Below, one piece after another: positions 26,515-35,359 of a stretch of DNA of 64,000 bases (position 1 is the first letter of the stretch; each line of letters starts with the position of its first letter). The DNA comes from Paraburkholderia sejongensis (GTDB lineage: Bacteria > Pseudomonadota > Gammaproteobacteria > Burkholderiales > Burkholderiaceae): positions 1 through 64,000 of the forward strand of contig NZ_JAJITD010000023.1 of the NCBI RefSeq assembly GCF_020880815.1. Reading direction: 5' to 3'. The position numbers were made by a program, and so were the translations under genes. The notes beneath the pieces are model-generated. The model was not told the origin of the DNA and did not search any database. It saw only the letters and a list, made by a program, of their open reading frames with translations.

Positions 26515-28830
26515 ATGAGCATGCGCACACCAGCACGCCGCCCACGGCGCCTGCGGCGGCGGGCCGGCATCACCGTCTGTATCGGCGGCGCTGTCGCGGG
26601 GTTGAGCGCCGGCGCGTGGGCGCAGGCAGCGGCCGAAAACCCGACCGGCCCCACCACCCCCACCACCCTGCTTGCGCCGATCGTCGTAGTCGGCACCACG
26701 CCGCTGCTCGGCATCGGCACGCCGCTCGACCAGGTGCCGGCCAACGTGCAGACGGTCCACGCGGCCGACATCCAGCAGCAGCAACGCCAGACGCTGACCG
26801 ACTACCTCGCGAAAAATCTGCCGAGCGTCGACATCGCCGATGCGCAGGGCAACCCGTATCAGATGAACCTGACCTATCGCGGCTTCACCGCGTCGCCGCT
26901 GCTCGGCACGCCGCAGGGGCTGTCGGTGTTCGTCGACGGCGTGCGCGTGAACGAACCGTTCGGCGACGTCGTGAACTGGGACCTGCTGCCGCAACAGGCG
27001 ATCGACACGATCCAGCTGATCCCCGGCTCGAATCCGACCTTCGGCTTCAACACGCTCGGCGGCGCGCTGTCGATCACGACCAAGAACGGCAAGGACGACC
27101 CGGGCGGCGAAGCCGAAATCAGCGGCGGCTCGTGGGGCCGCAAGGCCGCGCAGATCGAACAGGGCGGCACGATCGGCCACAACCTCGACTACTACTTCAC
27201 CGCGAATGCCGCGAACGACAACGGCTGGGCCGAGCAGAACGAAAGCCGCATCCGCCAGGCGTTCGGCAAGCTGCGCTATACCGACGCCGACACTACGCTG
27301 TCCTTATCGGCGGGCGGCGCGGACAACGACCTGCACGGCACGCAGACGATTCCGCGCTCGTTCCTTGGCAACCCGAAACAACCGTACACGTACCCGGACC
27401 GCAACCAGAACACGGTCGGCTACCTGACGCTGTCCGGCGACCACTACTTCAACGACAACGTCGAACTGAGCGGCAACGCGTATTTCCGGCACTTTCGCAA
27501 CACCAACACGAGCAGCAACGTCAACGACGACTACGGCACGCTGCAAGACGACGGCGACGTCAACACGCTGCAGGCGACCAACGAAAAGTCGGTGGTCAGC
27601 ACCGACAGCTACGGCGCGAGCCTGCAATTGACGCTGCTCGGCAAGCTCGGCGGAATGAAGAACCAGTTCATCGCGGGGATGGCCCTCGATGCCGCCAATT
27701 CGCGCTTCACGCAGTCGTCGCAGGACGCGGCGTTCACCGCTTCGCGCGCGACGGTCGGCATCGGCGATTTCGCCCAGCAGACTTATGCGAAGACCCACAA
27801 CACCAACTACGGCATCTATCTGTCGGACATCCTGTCGCTGACGCCGCACTGGACCCTCACGCTATCGGGCCGCTACAACTGGGCCGAAGCGACGATCGGC
27901 GACGAAAGCGGCACGCAACCCGAGCTGGACGGCCACCACACGTTCTCGCGCTTCAACCCGGCGGTCGGCATCAACTGGAATCCGACGCCGGGCTTCACCG
28001 CGTACGCGACGTACAACGAAGGGATGCGCTCGCCGACCGCGATCGAGCTGGCCTGCGCGGACCCGAACGCGCCCTGCTCGCTGCCGAACGAGTTCATCTC
28101 CGATCCGCCGCTCGCGCCGGTCATTTCGAAGACCTATGAAATCGGCGCGCGCGGCAAGATCGGCGCGCACACGTCATGGAGCGCGGCCGCCTACCGGACC
28201 ACGCTCGATAACGACATCGAGTTCGTCAGCAGCAACGGCGCCGGCAGTTCGCTCGGCTTCTTCCAGAACGTCGGGCGCACGCGCCGGCAAGGTATCGAGC
28301 TGGCCGGGCAGACCAAATACGGTCCGCTGACCGTGACCGGCAGCTACAGCTATGTGGACGCGACTTATCAATCGACATGGACCGAAAGCAGTCCGAGCAA
28401 TTCGAGCGCCGATGCGAACGGCAAGATCACCGTGAAGCCGGGCAATCACATTCCGGGGATTCCCGCGACCACCGTCAAGCTGCGGCTCGACTATCAGGCG
28501 CTGCCGAAATGGCGGATCGGCACCAACCTGACGTGGCGCGGCAGCGTCTACGCGCAGGGCGACGAGAACAACCAGGACGCGAACGGCAGGATTTCCGGCT
28601 ATCTGCTGATCGATCTGGACACCAGTTATCAGGTGACCAAACAGTTGCAGGTGTTCGCGTCGGTGTCGAACCTGCTCGACAAGCGCTATGCAAGCTTCGG
28701 CGCGCTCGGGCAGAACTTCTTCACCGGGCCGAGCAATACCTTCAACGGCGCGAATCCGGTCAACGAGCAGTTCGTCGGACCGGGCGCGCCGCGCGGTTTC
28801 TGGGTGGGCTTGCGCTATGCGTGGAAGTGA
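26515..28830 (+). CDS. TonB-dependent outer-membrane receptor
   Basis: This 771-residue receptor has a signal peptide (ends near AGAWAQ), a probable TonB box at LAPIVVVG, a plug domain (VPANVQTVHAADIQQ to GALSITTKNG) and a 22-strand barrel ending in the C-terminal aromatic GLRYAWK. Such receptors import metal chelates, vitamins or sugars. Here it lies between PQQ synthesis with its regulators and a private tonB-exbB-exbD set, near a dehydrogenase with lanthanide-type ligands. Uptake of a lanthanide or other metal complex is therefore a good hypothesis, but the sequence alone does not show the ligand. The ATG at 26515 follows AGGAG; the upstream frame from 26377 lacks one. A strong hairpin follows the stop. 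Confidence 0.9.
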   Translation: MSMRTPARRPRRLRRRAGITVCIGGAVAGLSAGAWAQAAAENPTGPTTPTTLLAPIVVVGTTPLLGIGTPLDQVPANVQTVHAADIQQQQRQTLTDYLAKNLPSVDIADAQGNPYQMNLTYRGFTASPLLGTPQGLSVFVDGVRVNEPFGDVVNWDLLPQQAIDTIQLIPGSNPTFGFNTLGGALSITTKNGKDDPGGEAEISGGSWGRKAAQIEQGGTIGHNLDYYFTANAANDNGWAEQNESRIRQAFGKLRYTDADTTLSLSAGGADNDLHGTQTIPRSFLGNPKQPYTYPDRNQNTVGYLTLSGDHYFNDNVELSGNAYFRHFRNTNTSSNVNDDYGTLQDDGDVNTLQATNEKSVVSTDSYGASLQLTLLGKLGGMKNQFIAGMALDAANSRFTQSSQDAAFTASRATVGIGDFAQQTYAKTHNTNYGIYLSDILSLTPHWTLTLSGRYNWAEATIGDESGTQPELDGHHTFSRFNPAVGINWNPTPGFTAYATYNEGMRSPTAIELACADPNAPCSLPNEFISDPPLAPVISKTYEIGARGKIGAHTSWSAAAYRTTLDNDIEFVSSNGAGSSLGFFQNVGRTRRQGIELAGQTKYGPLTVTGSYSYVDATYQSTWTESSPSNSSADANGKITVKPGNHIPGIPATTVKLRLDYQALPKWRIGTNLTWRGSVYAQGDENNQDANGRISGYLLIDLDTSYQVTKQLQVFASVSNLLDKRYASFGALGQNFFTGPSNTFNGANPVNEQFVGPGAPRGFWVGLRYAWK

Positions 28831-28847
28831 CAGCGGCTAGCACGAAC

Positions 28848-28878
28848 GCAACGCGGCGGCCCGTTGCCGCCGCGTTGC
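28848..28878. terminator. Hairpin between converging receptor and beta-propeller genes
   Basis: GCAACGCGGCGG (28848-28859) and CCGCCGCGTTGC (28867-28878) form a perfect 12-bp stem with a 7-base loop. It fills the 54-base gap between two converging genes, so it probably ends both transcripts, although no T-run follows on either side. Confidence 0.6.
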
Positions 28879-28884
28879 ACGGGG

Positions 28885-30060
28885 TCAATGCGCCGGCGCT
28901 CCATTCGATTCGATCGAACCGTCGCTGTGCGGGTAGGTGACGATGCCCCATGCGAGCGGCAAATCGCCGATCTGCTTGAGCGGCTGGTAACTCTTCGCGT
29001 CGAGCACGTAGACCGCGTCGGAACGGCCGCACGCGACCATCAGCTTCGAGCCGTCCGGCGTGAAGCTGAAGTGCCAGCAGCGCTGGCCCACCGGCACGTC
29101 GGCGACGTGCTCGAAGCTGTGGCCGTCGAATACCTGCACGGTCTTGTCGCGCGACGCCGCGACGAACAGCCGGTTGCCGTCCGGGCCGAACGCGACGCCA
29201 TACGGTCCGAGTTTGGTATCGAGGGTTTTCACGACGTCGAACGTGTGCGCGTCGATCACGACGAACTTGCTCAGCGATTCGAGCGTCACCACGTAGTACT
29301 TACCATCGGGCGACAGCCGGATGCCGCGCGGCCGGCCGCCGGGCGCGAGCTTGATCGTCCGGACCGGTGCGCCGGTGCGCGCGTGATAGACCGATACCGT
29401 ATCGTCGCCTTCGTTGGTGACCAGCATTTGCTCGCCGCCGCGCGAAAACTCGATGCCCTCGGTTTCGTGGCCGCTCGTCACCGAGCGCACCACCTGCCAG
29501 TTCTTCATATCGACGATCGCGATTTCGGCCGGCAGCTTGTTGTCGTCGTCATCGGCGCCGCCCTTGCCACTGCCTTTCGCATTCGCGTGTGTTTCCGCGT
29601 GTGTTTCCGCATGCGCTTGCGGTTTGCCGTCGGATTTGTCCGCCGCTTGCGAGCCGGCTTTGGCTCCCGACGGGCCGCCGTCCTCGCCGGGCTCGTAGGT
29701 CACGTACGCGTAGCCGTTGTGCACCCGCACGTATTCCGGGTTCTTGCCGATCTTCACGCGCTTGACGACCTTCCCGCTGGCCGTGTCGATCACCGCGAGA
29801 TCGTTGGTGTTCTTGTTGGCGACCAGCAGACGCGTGCCGTCCGCGTTCAGGCTCAGTCCGCGTGGACCGTCCGCCCCGACCGGAAAGGTCTGCGCGAGCG
29901 TCATCGTGTCGAGGTCGATCACGCCGACGCCGGCTTTCTCGCTCGTCACGTAGGCGAGCGGCGCGGCCGCCGCGCACGCGGCGCTCGCGGCCAGCGCCAG
30001 CGCGCCGGCCAGCGCGAGCGAGCGGCGGGGTCTCCAACTGGGCATGCGGGTCTCCTGCAT
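28885..30060 (-). CDS. PQQ-associated YVTN-type beta-propeller protein
   Basis: This 391-residue periplasmic protein has a signal peptide and seven or so YVTN-type blades (AYVTSEKAGVGVIDLDT, LVANKNTNDLAVIDT, LVTNEGDDTVSVYH, LFVAASRDKTVQVFD, MVACGRSDAVYVLD). It resembles the propeller proteins found with PQQ-dependent catabolism; their role is thought to be accessory to the dehydrogenase or transport. An odd insertion at about residues 121-173 carries a duplicated HAETHAETHA and GGADDDDNK, which could bind metal; it is encoded by a 12-bp tandem repeat (29584-29607). ATG at 30060 (GGAG) and ATG at 30045 (AGGAG) are both good starts. Confidence 0.85.
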   Translation of the reverse strand: MQETRMPSWRPRRSLALAGALALAASAACAAAAPLAYVTSEKAGVGVIDLDTMTLAQTFPVGADGPRGLSLNADGTRLLVANKNTNDLAVIDTASGKVVKRVKIGKNPEYVRVHNGYAYVTYEPGEDGGPSGAKAGSQAADKSDGKPQAHAETHAETHANAKGSGKGGADDDDNKLPAEIAIVDMKNWQVVRSVTSGHETEGIEFSRGGEQMLVTNEGDDTVSVYHARTGAPVRTIKLAPGGRPRGIRLSPDGKYYVVTLESLSKFVVIDAHTFDVVKTLDTKLGPYGVAFGPDGNRLFVAASRDKTVQVFDGHSFEHVADVPVGQRCWHFSFTPDGSKLMVACGRSDAVYVLDAKSYQPLKQIGDLPLAWGIVTYPHSDGSIESNGAPAH

Positions 30061-30153
30061 CGTGTTCTCCGTGGTAACTGCGTGACGCCGCGATCGTTCG
30101 CGTCATTTATCGAAGTTAGCCCACCGCGCGATTGTTTGACAACGCGCGGCGCC

Positions 30154-30166
30154 GGGAGAATTTCCC
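30154..30166. promoter_or_regulatory. Third GGGA-N5-TCCC inverted repeat, between propeller and tonB genes
   Basis: GGGAGAATTTCCC has the same half-sites and the same 5-base spacing as the two copies before the TonB receptor. It lies in the 160-base divergent gap between the beta-propeller gene and tonB, about 94 and 55 bases from their starts. Confidence 0.5.
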
Positions 30167-30220
30167 GAATTGCGCGACGCCGGCCGCCGTGAGTTTGAAA
30201 TGCCCAGGCAGCGGAGGACA

Positions 30221-31057
30221 ATGAACGCGGAGGTGGCGATGATGCTCCAGGTTGCCGTGACAGGTCCCGCAAAGCCGGTCAATTCCGCGCCCGCTTACCG
30301 GCGCGCGGCGCTGGTGCTCGGCGCGGTGATCGGCGCGCACCTGGTGCTGCTGGCGCTTGCGCTGAGCGCGCGCGACACGATCGTCGAGCGGCCGGTCGAG
30401 CCGCGCACGATAACCGCGGTGCTGCTGAGTCCCGAGCCGGAGCCGGTGAAGCCGGCGCGTGAGATTGCGCCTGAGGTTGCGCGGCCCACGTCAGTGCTGC
30501 CCGCGCCGGCCGTTCCCGCTGCTGCCGTTCCGCCGCCGGTGGCTCATCCTGCCGCCCGCGTGAAGCCGGCGCCGCAGCCGCGTCCGCCCGTACCTCGCAG
30601 TGCGGCGACGCCTGTGCCCTCGCCGCCGTCCGCAAGCGCGGCCCCGTCCGCCACGCCGCCAGCGGCCCAACAGGCGGCCACAGCGCCCGCTGCGCCGGCC
30701 ACGCCAGCCGCACCGACACCCGCGCCCTCCGCGACCGCCACGGCCGCCGCCGCGAACCCGGCCGCCGCGTCGACCGAGCCGCGCAACGTCCCGCACATCG
30801 ACTGTTCGATTCCGAAACCCGACTACCCGGACATCTCGCAACGCCGCGGCGAACACGGCACGGCCGTGGTGCGCTTCGTCGTCGGCGTGAGCGGGCGGAT
30901 CGAAACCGCGCAACTGCAACAGAGCAGCGGTTCGACGCGCCTTGACGACGCCGCGCTCGCGGCCGTCCATGCCGGCTCGTGCCAGCCGTACCGCGACAAC
31001 GGCACGCCGGTGCGCGCCGCATACGCGCAGTCGTTCGTGTTCGGACTGAGCGAGTAA
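30221..31057 (+). CDS. tonB: TonB energy-transducing protein
   Basis: This 278-residue protein has an N-terminal membrane helix (AALVLGAVIGAHLVLLALAL), a long Pro/Ala-rich periplasmic spacer (about residues 60-185) and a C-terminal TonB domain (YPDISQRRGEHGTAVVRFVV...LDDAALAAV). It links the inner-membrane motor ExbB/ExbD to outer-membrane receptors. The ATG at 30221 follows GGAGG; a second ATG pair at 30239, also after GGAGG, is possible. It heads a tonB-exbB-exbD group directly after the receptor/propeller genes, suggesting a dedicated motor for that receptor. Confidence 0.9.
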   Translation: MNAEVAMMLQVAVTGPAKPVNSAPAYRRAALVLGAVIGAHLVLLALALSARDTIVERPVEPRTITAVLLSPEPEPVKPAREIAPEVARPTSVLPAPAVPAAAVPPPVAHPAARVKPAPQPRPPVPRSAATPVPSPPSASAAPSATPPAAQQAATAPAAPATPAAPTPAPSATATAAAANPAAASTEPRNVPHIDCSIPKPDYPDISQRRGEHGTAVVRFVVGVSGRIETAQLQQSSGSTRLDDAALAAVHAGSCQPYRDNGTPVRAAYAQSFVFGLSE

Positions 31058-31128
31058 CGCGCAGCGAGTAGCGAGTAGCGAGCAACATCGCCGACGAATA
31101 GACAGGACCACGTACCAAGGAAAGCGCC

Positions 31129-31923
31129 ATGCAGCCCATCCAACCGATCCAATCGATCCAGCATTACGGAATCGCAAACGTCTGGCAATCCGGCGACCTC
31201 GTCACCCGCTGCATTCTCGGCGTGCTGGTGATCATGTCGGTGCTGTCGTGGACGGTAATCGTCGTCAAGCTGTGGCAGGTGCTGCGGCTGCGGCGCGCGA
31301 CGGCCCGCAACGACGCGCGCTTCTGGAGCGCCGGCCGCTTCGACGACGGCCTGCGCAGTCTCGGCGACCCCGACGCCGACGCGCACGACAACCCGCTGCT
31401 CGCGCTCGCGCTGGCCGGCCACGAGGCGGCCACTCATCATCGACAGACGCAGCAGCATCTGCACGACCGCATCGACGTGTCCGACTGGATCACGCGACGC
31501 CTGCAGGACACGATGGACGAAACGATCGCGCGGCTGCAAAGCGGGCTCGCGGTGCTCGCGTCGATAGGCAGCACCGCGCCGTTCGTCGGACTGTTCGGCA
31601 CCGTGTGGGGCATCTATCACGCGCTGATCGTGATCGGCGAGACCGGCCAGAGCTCGATCGATCACGTTGCGGGGCCGGTCGGCGAAGCGCTGATCATGAC
31701 GGCGTTCGGCCTGTTCGTCGCGATTCCGGCGGTGCTCGGCTACAACGGGCTGACCCGCGCGAACCGCGCGATCGTCGCGCGTCTGAAGCGCTTCGCGCAC
31801 GGGCTGCACGCGTACTTCGTGACCGGCTCGCAACTGCCGTCGAGCGCCGGCCCGCACATGCGCGTGGTGACGCGCGCCGACAACGCGCAAACGAGCCGCG
31901 ACGGAGACCTCGAATGGCAATGA
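31129..31923 (+). CDS. exbB: ExbB/MotA/TolQ-type proton channel
   Basis: This 264-residue inner-membrane protein has three membrane helices: one near residues 25-45 (CILGVLVIMSVLSWTVIVVK) and two after residue 140 (VLASIGSTAPFVGLFGTVWGI and MTAFGLFVAIPAVLGY), with the conserved GLFGTVWGIYHAL motif. It forms the proton-driven stator with ExbD. GGAAAG precedes the ATG at 31129. The exbD start overlaps its end by ten bases. Confidence 0.92.
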   Translation: MQPIQPIQSIQHYGIANVWQSGDLVTRCILGVLVIMSVLSWTVIVVKLWQVLRLRRATARNDARFWSAGRFDDGLRSLGDPDADAHDNPLLALALAGHEAATHHRQTQQHLHDRIDVSDWITRRLQDTMDETIARLQSGLAVLASIGSTAPFVGLFGTVWGIYHALIVIGETGQSSIDHVAGPVGEALIMTAFGLFVAIPAVLGYNGLTRANRAIVARLKRFAHGLHAYFVTGSQLPSSAGPHMRVVTRADNAQTSRDGDLEWQ

Positions 31924-32336
31924 CCCCGTTCTCCGACGACGACGATCAGGCGCTCATGAACGAGATCAACATGACGCCGCTGGTCGACGTGATGTTGGTT
32001 CTGCTGATCATTTTCCTCGTCACGATTCCGGCGCTGCAGCATGCGGTCAGGATCGATCTGCCGCACGCAAGCAGCCAGCCGCAAGCGCTCAAGCCGACGC
32101 ACGTCGACGTCGCGGTGCAGGCCGACGGCGCGCTGCTCTGGGACGGCCAGCCGGTCAGCGACGACGGCTTGCGCGCACGCATCGCGCAGGCCGCGCTGGC
32201 GCAGCCGCAACCGGAACTGCATCTGCGCGCGGACCGCAAGGTGCCGTATGAGCGGGTCGCGCTGGTGATGTCGGCGGCGCAAGGCGGCGGGCTCACGAAG
32301 ATCGGCTTCGTGACCGATCCGCAGCCGCGCCGGTGA
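31914..32336 (+). CDS. exbD: ExbD/TolR-type protein
   Basis: This 140-residue protein has a single N-terminal membrane helix with the essential aspartate (MTPLVDVMLVLLIIFLV; Asp about residue 25) and a periplasmic domain. It couples the proton gradient to TonB movement with ExbB. ATG 31914 (after GGAG) and ATG 31920 (overlapping the exbB TGA) are both possible. It ends the tonB-exbB-exbD set; a 125-base gap follows before cbbY. Confidence 0.92.
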   Translation: MAMTPFSDDDDQALMNEINMTPLVDVMLVLLIIFLVTIPALQHAVRIDLPHASSQPQALKPTHVDVAVQADGALLWDGQPVSDDGLRARIAQAALAQPQPELHLRADRKVPYERVALVMSAAQGGGLTKIGFVTDPQPRR

Positions 32337-32461
32337 GCTAGCGCGGCGCGCACATAAAGACCGCCTTAGCGCAGGCGAAAGAATCTCTGAGTTTGCGTGG
32401 CCTGGCGGCTCGGCTATCGTGGTCCGTATCTGACGGCATCGCGCCGCGCAAGGACCCGACG

Positions 32462-33313
32462 ATGCAGGCCCTTATCTTCGACGTCGACGGCACGCTCGCC
32501 GATACCGAATCCGCCCATCTGCACGCATTCAACGCCGCGTTTGCGCAAGCCGGCCTCGACTGGCGCTGGGATCGACCGCTCTACGCCCGTCTGCTGAAAG
32601 TGGCGGGCGGCAAGGAGCGGCTGCTCCATTACTGGCGCACGCTCGAAGATTCACAGGCCGACGGCCCGCGCGCGCATGAAGTGGTCGACGCGCTGCATGC
32701 GCTGAAAACGCGTCACTACACGGAGCGGATGCGCGACAGCGGCTTGCCGTTGCGCCCCGGCATCGCGCGTCTGATCGACGAAGCAAACGCGGCCGGGGTG
32801 CCGGTGGCGATCGCGACGACCACCACGCCGGCCAATCTCGACGCGTTGCTGCAAGCGCATTTCGGCGCCGACTGGCGCAGCCGTTTCGCGGCAATCGGCG
32901 ACGCCGCCACCACGCCGGAGAAAAAACCGGCGCCGCACGTCTATCGCTACGTGCTGCAACAGCTCGGTCTGCCGGCCGCCACCTGCGTCGCCTTCGAAGA
33001 TTCGGCCAACGGCCTGCAGGCCGCGCGCGCCGCGCAGGTGCCAGCAATCGTCACGCCGAGCGCGTTCACCGCGCACGAAAGCTTCGACGGCGCGCTCGCG
33101 GTCTTGCCGCATCTGGGCGATCCGCATCAGCCGCTGCCCGCGGCGGTGCACGGCGAAACGCAGCCGTGGGTCGATCTGGCGATGCTGCGCCGCTGGCATC
33201 GCGCCGCCGCGCGGCACGCGGCGGCAGCCGCGCCAGGCGCGCCGCCCGGCGCACGCGCGAGTGCGAGCACGCACGACGGCGCCAGCGGAAGCGGGAGCGC
33301 GTCATGGCACTGA
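32462..33313 (+). CDS. cbbY: CbbY-type HAD phosphatase
   Basis: This 283-residue HAD hydrolase has the nucleophile motif IFDVDGTLADTES, the ATTTTPANLDALL segment (motif II), a lysine in EKKPAPHVY and FEDSANGLQAARAAQ (motif IV). The family member CbbY dephosphorylates the Rubisco inhibitor xylulose-1,5-bisphosphate and is usually carried in Calvin-cycle operons. It overlaps the next phosphatase gene by ten bases. Pairing with gph is typical of autotrophs and suggests that CO2 made from C1 oxidation is refixed, though no Rubisco gene is in the window. The C-terminus carries a His/Ala/Ser-rich tail. Confidence 0.85.
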   Translation: MQALIFDVDGTLADTESAHLHAFNAAFAQAGLDWRWDRPLYARLLKVAGGKERLLHYWRTLEDSQADGPRAHEVVDALHALKTRHYTERMRDSGLPLRPGIARLIDEANAAGVPVAIATTTTPANLDALLQAHFGADWRSRFAAIGDAATTPEKKPAPHVYRYVLQQLGLPAATCVAFEDSANGLQAARAAQVPAIVTPSAFTAHESFDGALAVLPHLGDPHQPLPAAVHGETQPWVDLAMLRRWHRAAARHAAAAAPGAPPGARASASTHDGASGSGSASWH

Positions 33314-34017
33314 AGCGTCTTTACGATGCAGTCCTGATCGACCTGGACGGCACCATGGTCGACACCGCGCCCGACATCGCCGCCGCGGCCAACCGGATGC
33401 TGCAGGAGTTCGACGCCGCGCCGTTGCCGTTCGACACGGTGACCGGTTTCATCGGCAACGGCGTGCGCAATCTGGTGCGCCGCTGTCTTCACGCGACCGG
33501 GCTCGACGCGCGGATCGATCTAGAGCATGCGCACGCGGTGTTCGGACGGCACTATGCGCAAACCAACGGCCGGTTGGGGCGCGTGTTTCCGGGCGTCGCC
33601 AGCGGGCTGCGCGCGTTGCGGCAGCACGGCTACCGCTGCGCGTGCGTAACCAACAAGCCGGGCGCGCTGGCGGCCGCGCTGCTGGAGAACAGCGGGCTCG
33701 CCGTGTTTCTCGACGTGCTGGTGGCCGGCGACACGCTGGCCAGCATGAAGCCGTCGCCCGAGCCGCTGTGGCACGCGTGCCGCCTGCTCGGCGCGCAGCC
33801 CGCGCGCAGCGTGCTGGTCGGCGATTCGCCGGTCGATGTCGCGGCCGCGCGCGCGGCGGGGCTGCCGGTGGTGATCGCCGGTTACGGCTATGCGCATGGC
33901 GAGGCCGGCGCGTTGCGCGGCGATGCGCTGATCGATTCGTTCGACGAACTACCGGTACTGCTCGCGCGACTAATGCCGGTGATCGCGCAGCTCAACGCCG
34001 ACGCCAGCGTCAAATAA
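33304..34017 (+). CDS. gph: Phosphoglycolate phosphatase
   Basis: This 237-residue HAD phosphatase has LIDLDGTMVDTAPDI (motif I), a cap helix region GFIGNGVRNLVRR that marks phosphoglycolate phosphatases, ACVTNKP (motif II), Lys in MKPSPEPL and VGDSPVDVAAARAAG (motif IV). It removes phosphate from 2-phosphoglycolate, the product of the Rubisco oxygenase side reaction. The ATG at 33304 lies inside the last codons of cbbY, so the pair is translationally coupled (cbbY-cbbZ arrangement). It converges on the ankyrin gene with a 15-base gap. Confidence 0.92.
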   Translation: MALKRLYDAVLIDLDGTMVDTAPDIAAAANRMLQEFDAAPLPFDTVTGFIGNGVRNLVRRCLHATGLDARIDLEHAHAVFGRHYAQTNGRLGRVFPGVASGLRALRQHGYRCACVTNKPGALAAALLENSGLAVFLDVLVAGDTLASMKPSPEPLWHACRLLGAQPARSVLVGDSPVDVAAARAAGLPVVIAGYGYAHGEAGALRGDALIDSFDELPVLLARLMPVIAQLNADASVK

Positions 34018-34032
34018 CGCCCGCGCCCCGCG

Positions 34033-34707
34033 CTACCCCGCCGACAACAAGCCCGCCACCCGCGCCGACTTCGTCTGCACCGCAATGTCTTTCGCGGTCA
34101 TCCCACGGTTATCCTTCAGCGCGCGGTTCGCGCCGCGCTCGAGCAGCAGTTGCGCGGTCTCCGCGCGATCGTAGCCGGCCGCCCACATCAGCGCGGTCAG
34201 ATCGTTCTTGTACGCGCGGTTCACGTCGACACCGGCATCGAGCAGACGCGCGACGACTTTCGTCTGTCCCTGCCCAGCCGCGTATTCCATTGCGGTCTTG
34301 CCGACCCGGTCGGTCGCGAGCGGATCGGCGCCGTGCGCGAGCAGCAACGCGACGATTTCATCGAAGCCGCCGTAAGCGGCGGCCATCAGCGGCGTGATGC
34401 CCGGCGCGCTCGCGTGCTGCACGCTCGCGCCGTGTTCGAGCAGCGTGCGCGCCATCGCGGTATCGCCCTTCTTGCACGCGGTGATCAGCGGCGTGTCGCC
34501 GATCCGGTTCATCGCATCGACCGACGCGCCGCGCTGCAACGCGGCCAGCAGCGCCTGCGGGTCGTCGTCTTTGGCGGCCGCCAGCAGTTGCCGGTTGATC
34601 TCTCCCTGATCCTGCGCGGCCGCCGGCACGCCCGCGCCGAACATCCCGGCAAGCACGACGGCCAGCGCGACGGCCGGCGAGAACGAACGCACGAGTAGCG
34701 GTTTCAT
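34033..34707 (-). CDS. Periplasmic ankyrin-repeat protein
   Basis: This 224-residue protein has a signal peptide (cleavage after VPAAAQ) and about five ankyrin repeats (GDTPLITACKKGDTAMARTLLEHGA, TPLMAAAYGGFDEIVALLLAHGA and so on). Secreted ankyrin proteins often act as protein-binding partners or protectants of periplasmic enzymes. It is third in an operon after the quinoprotein dehydrogenase and cytochrome c genes, 16 bases after the cytochrome stop, so an accessory role for the dehydrogenase is likely. No catalytic motif is seen. Confidence 0.88.
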   Translation of the reverse strand: MKPLLVRSFSPAVALAVVLAGMFGAGVPAAAQDQGEINRQLLAAAKDDDPQALLAALQRGASVDAMNRIGDTPLITACKKGDTAMARTLLEHGASVQHASAPGITPLMAAAYGGFDEIVALLLAHGADPLATDRVGKTAMEYAAGQGQTKVVARLLDAGVDVNRAYKNDLTALMWAAGYDRAETAQLLLERGANRALKDNRGMTAKDIAVQTKSARVAGLLSAG

Positions 34708-34723
34708 CGCGTCTCCCCCCGTG

Positions 34724-35359
34724 TCACTGCAAATTGTTGATATAGGCGGCGAGGTTGTGGATGTCGTCGTCGCTCAGATTGCGCGTCACGCTGGTCATGT
34801 TGCCCGCGTCGTTGGTCCGCGTATGCGAGCGGAAATCCTGCAACTGCTTGACGATGTACTGATAGTGCTGGCCCGCGACGCGCGGAATCTCGTTCTGCCC
34901 GGCAAAACCGCCGAGATGGCACATCGTGCACAGCACTTCGGCGGCTTTCTTGCGGCCCGCGTCGATGCTCGCGCTGTCGGCCTTGTACGGCACCGGTACG
35001 AGCGTCTGCGCGGCGAAGTAGTCGGCCAGATCCTGCATGTCCTCGCGCGACAGGTTCGCCGCCATCGGCGACATGCGCGGATCGCTGCGTCGGCCGTCCT
35101 TGAAGTCCTTCAGTTCGAGATACAGATAGCGCGCGCTCTGGCCGGCCAGACTCGGATAATCGGGCGTGGTCGAATTGCCCATCGGCCCATGACAGGCCGC
35201 GCACACCTGAGCCTTCGCCTGGCCCGCCGCGGCATCGGCGCGCGCGGCCGGCGGCAGCGCCGCGGCCAGCAAGCAGCCGCACAGCACTGCCGCGTTGGCG
35301 AGGCGCGCCGGCAGCGGCAGCGCCACGCGGGCAATTACCCCCGGTCCGCGCGCCGTCAT
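34724..35359 (-). CDS. Diheme cytochrome c (c4-like)
   Basis: This 211-residue periplasmic cytochrome has a signal peptide and two class I heme sites, CAACH (Cys 53 to His 57) and CTMCH, with axial methionines in RMSPMAANLS and GNMTSVTRNLS. The two-domain layout is that of cytochrome c4. Its ATG at 35359 overlaps the stop of the PQQ dehydrogenase gene (ATGA), marking it as the likely electron acceptor of that enzyme in place of the single-heme XoxG type. The ankyrin gene follows by 16 bases. Confidence 0.9.
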   Translation of the reverse strand: MTARGPGVIARVALPLPARLANAAVLCGCLLAAALPPAARADAAAGQAKAQVCAACHGPMGNSTTPDYPSLAGQSARYLYLELKDFKDGRRSDPRMSPMAANLSREDMQDLADYFAAQTLVPVPYKADSASIDAGRKKAAEVLCTMCHLGGFAGQNEIPRVAGQHYQYIVKQLQDFRSHTRTNDAGNMTSVTRNLSDDDIHNLAAYINNLQ

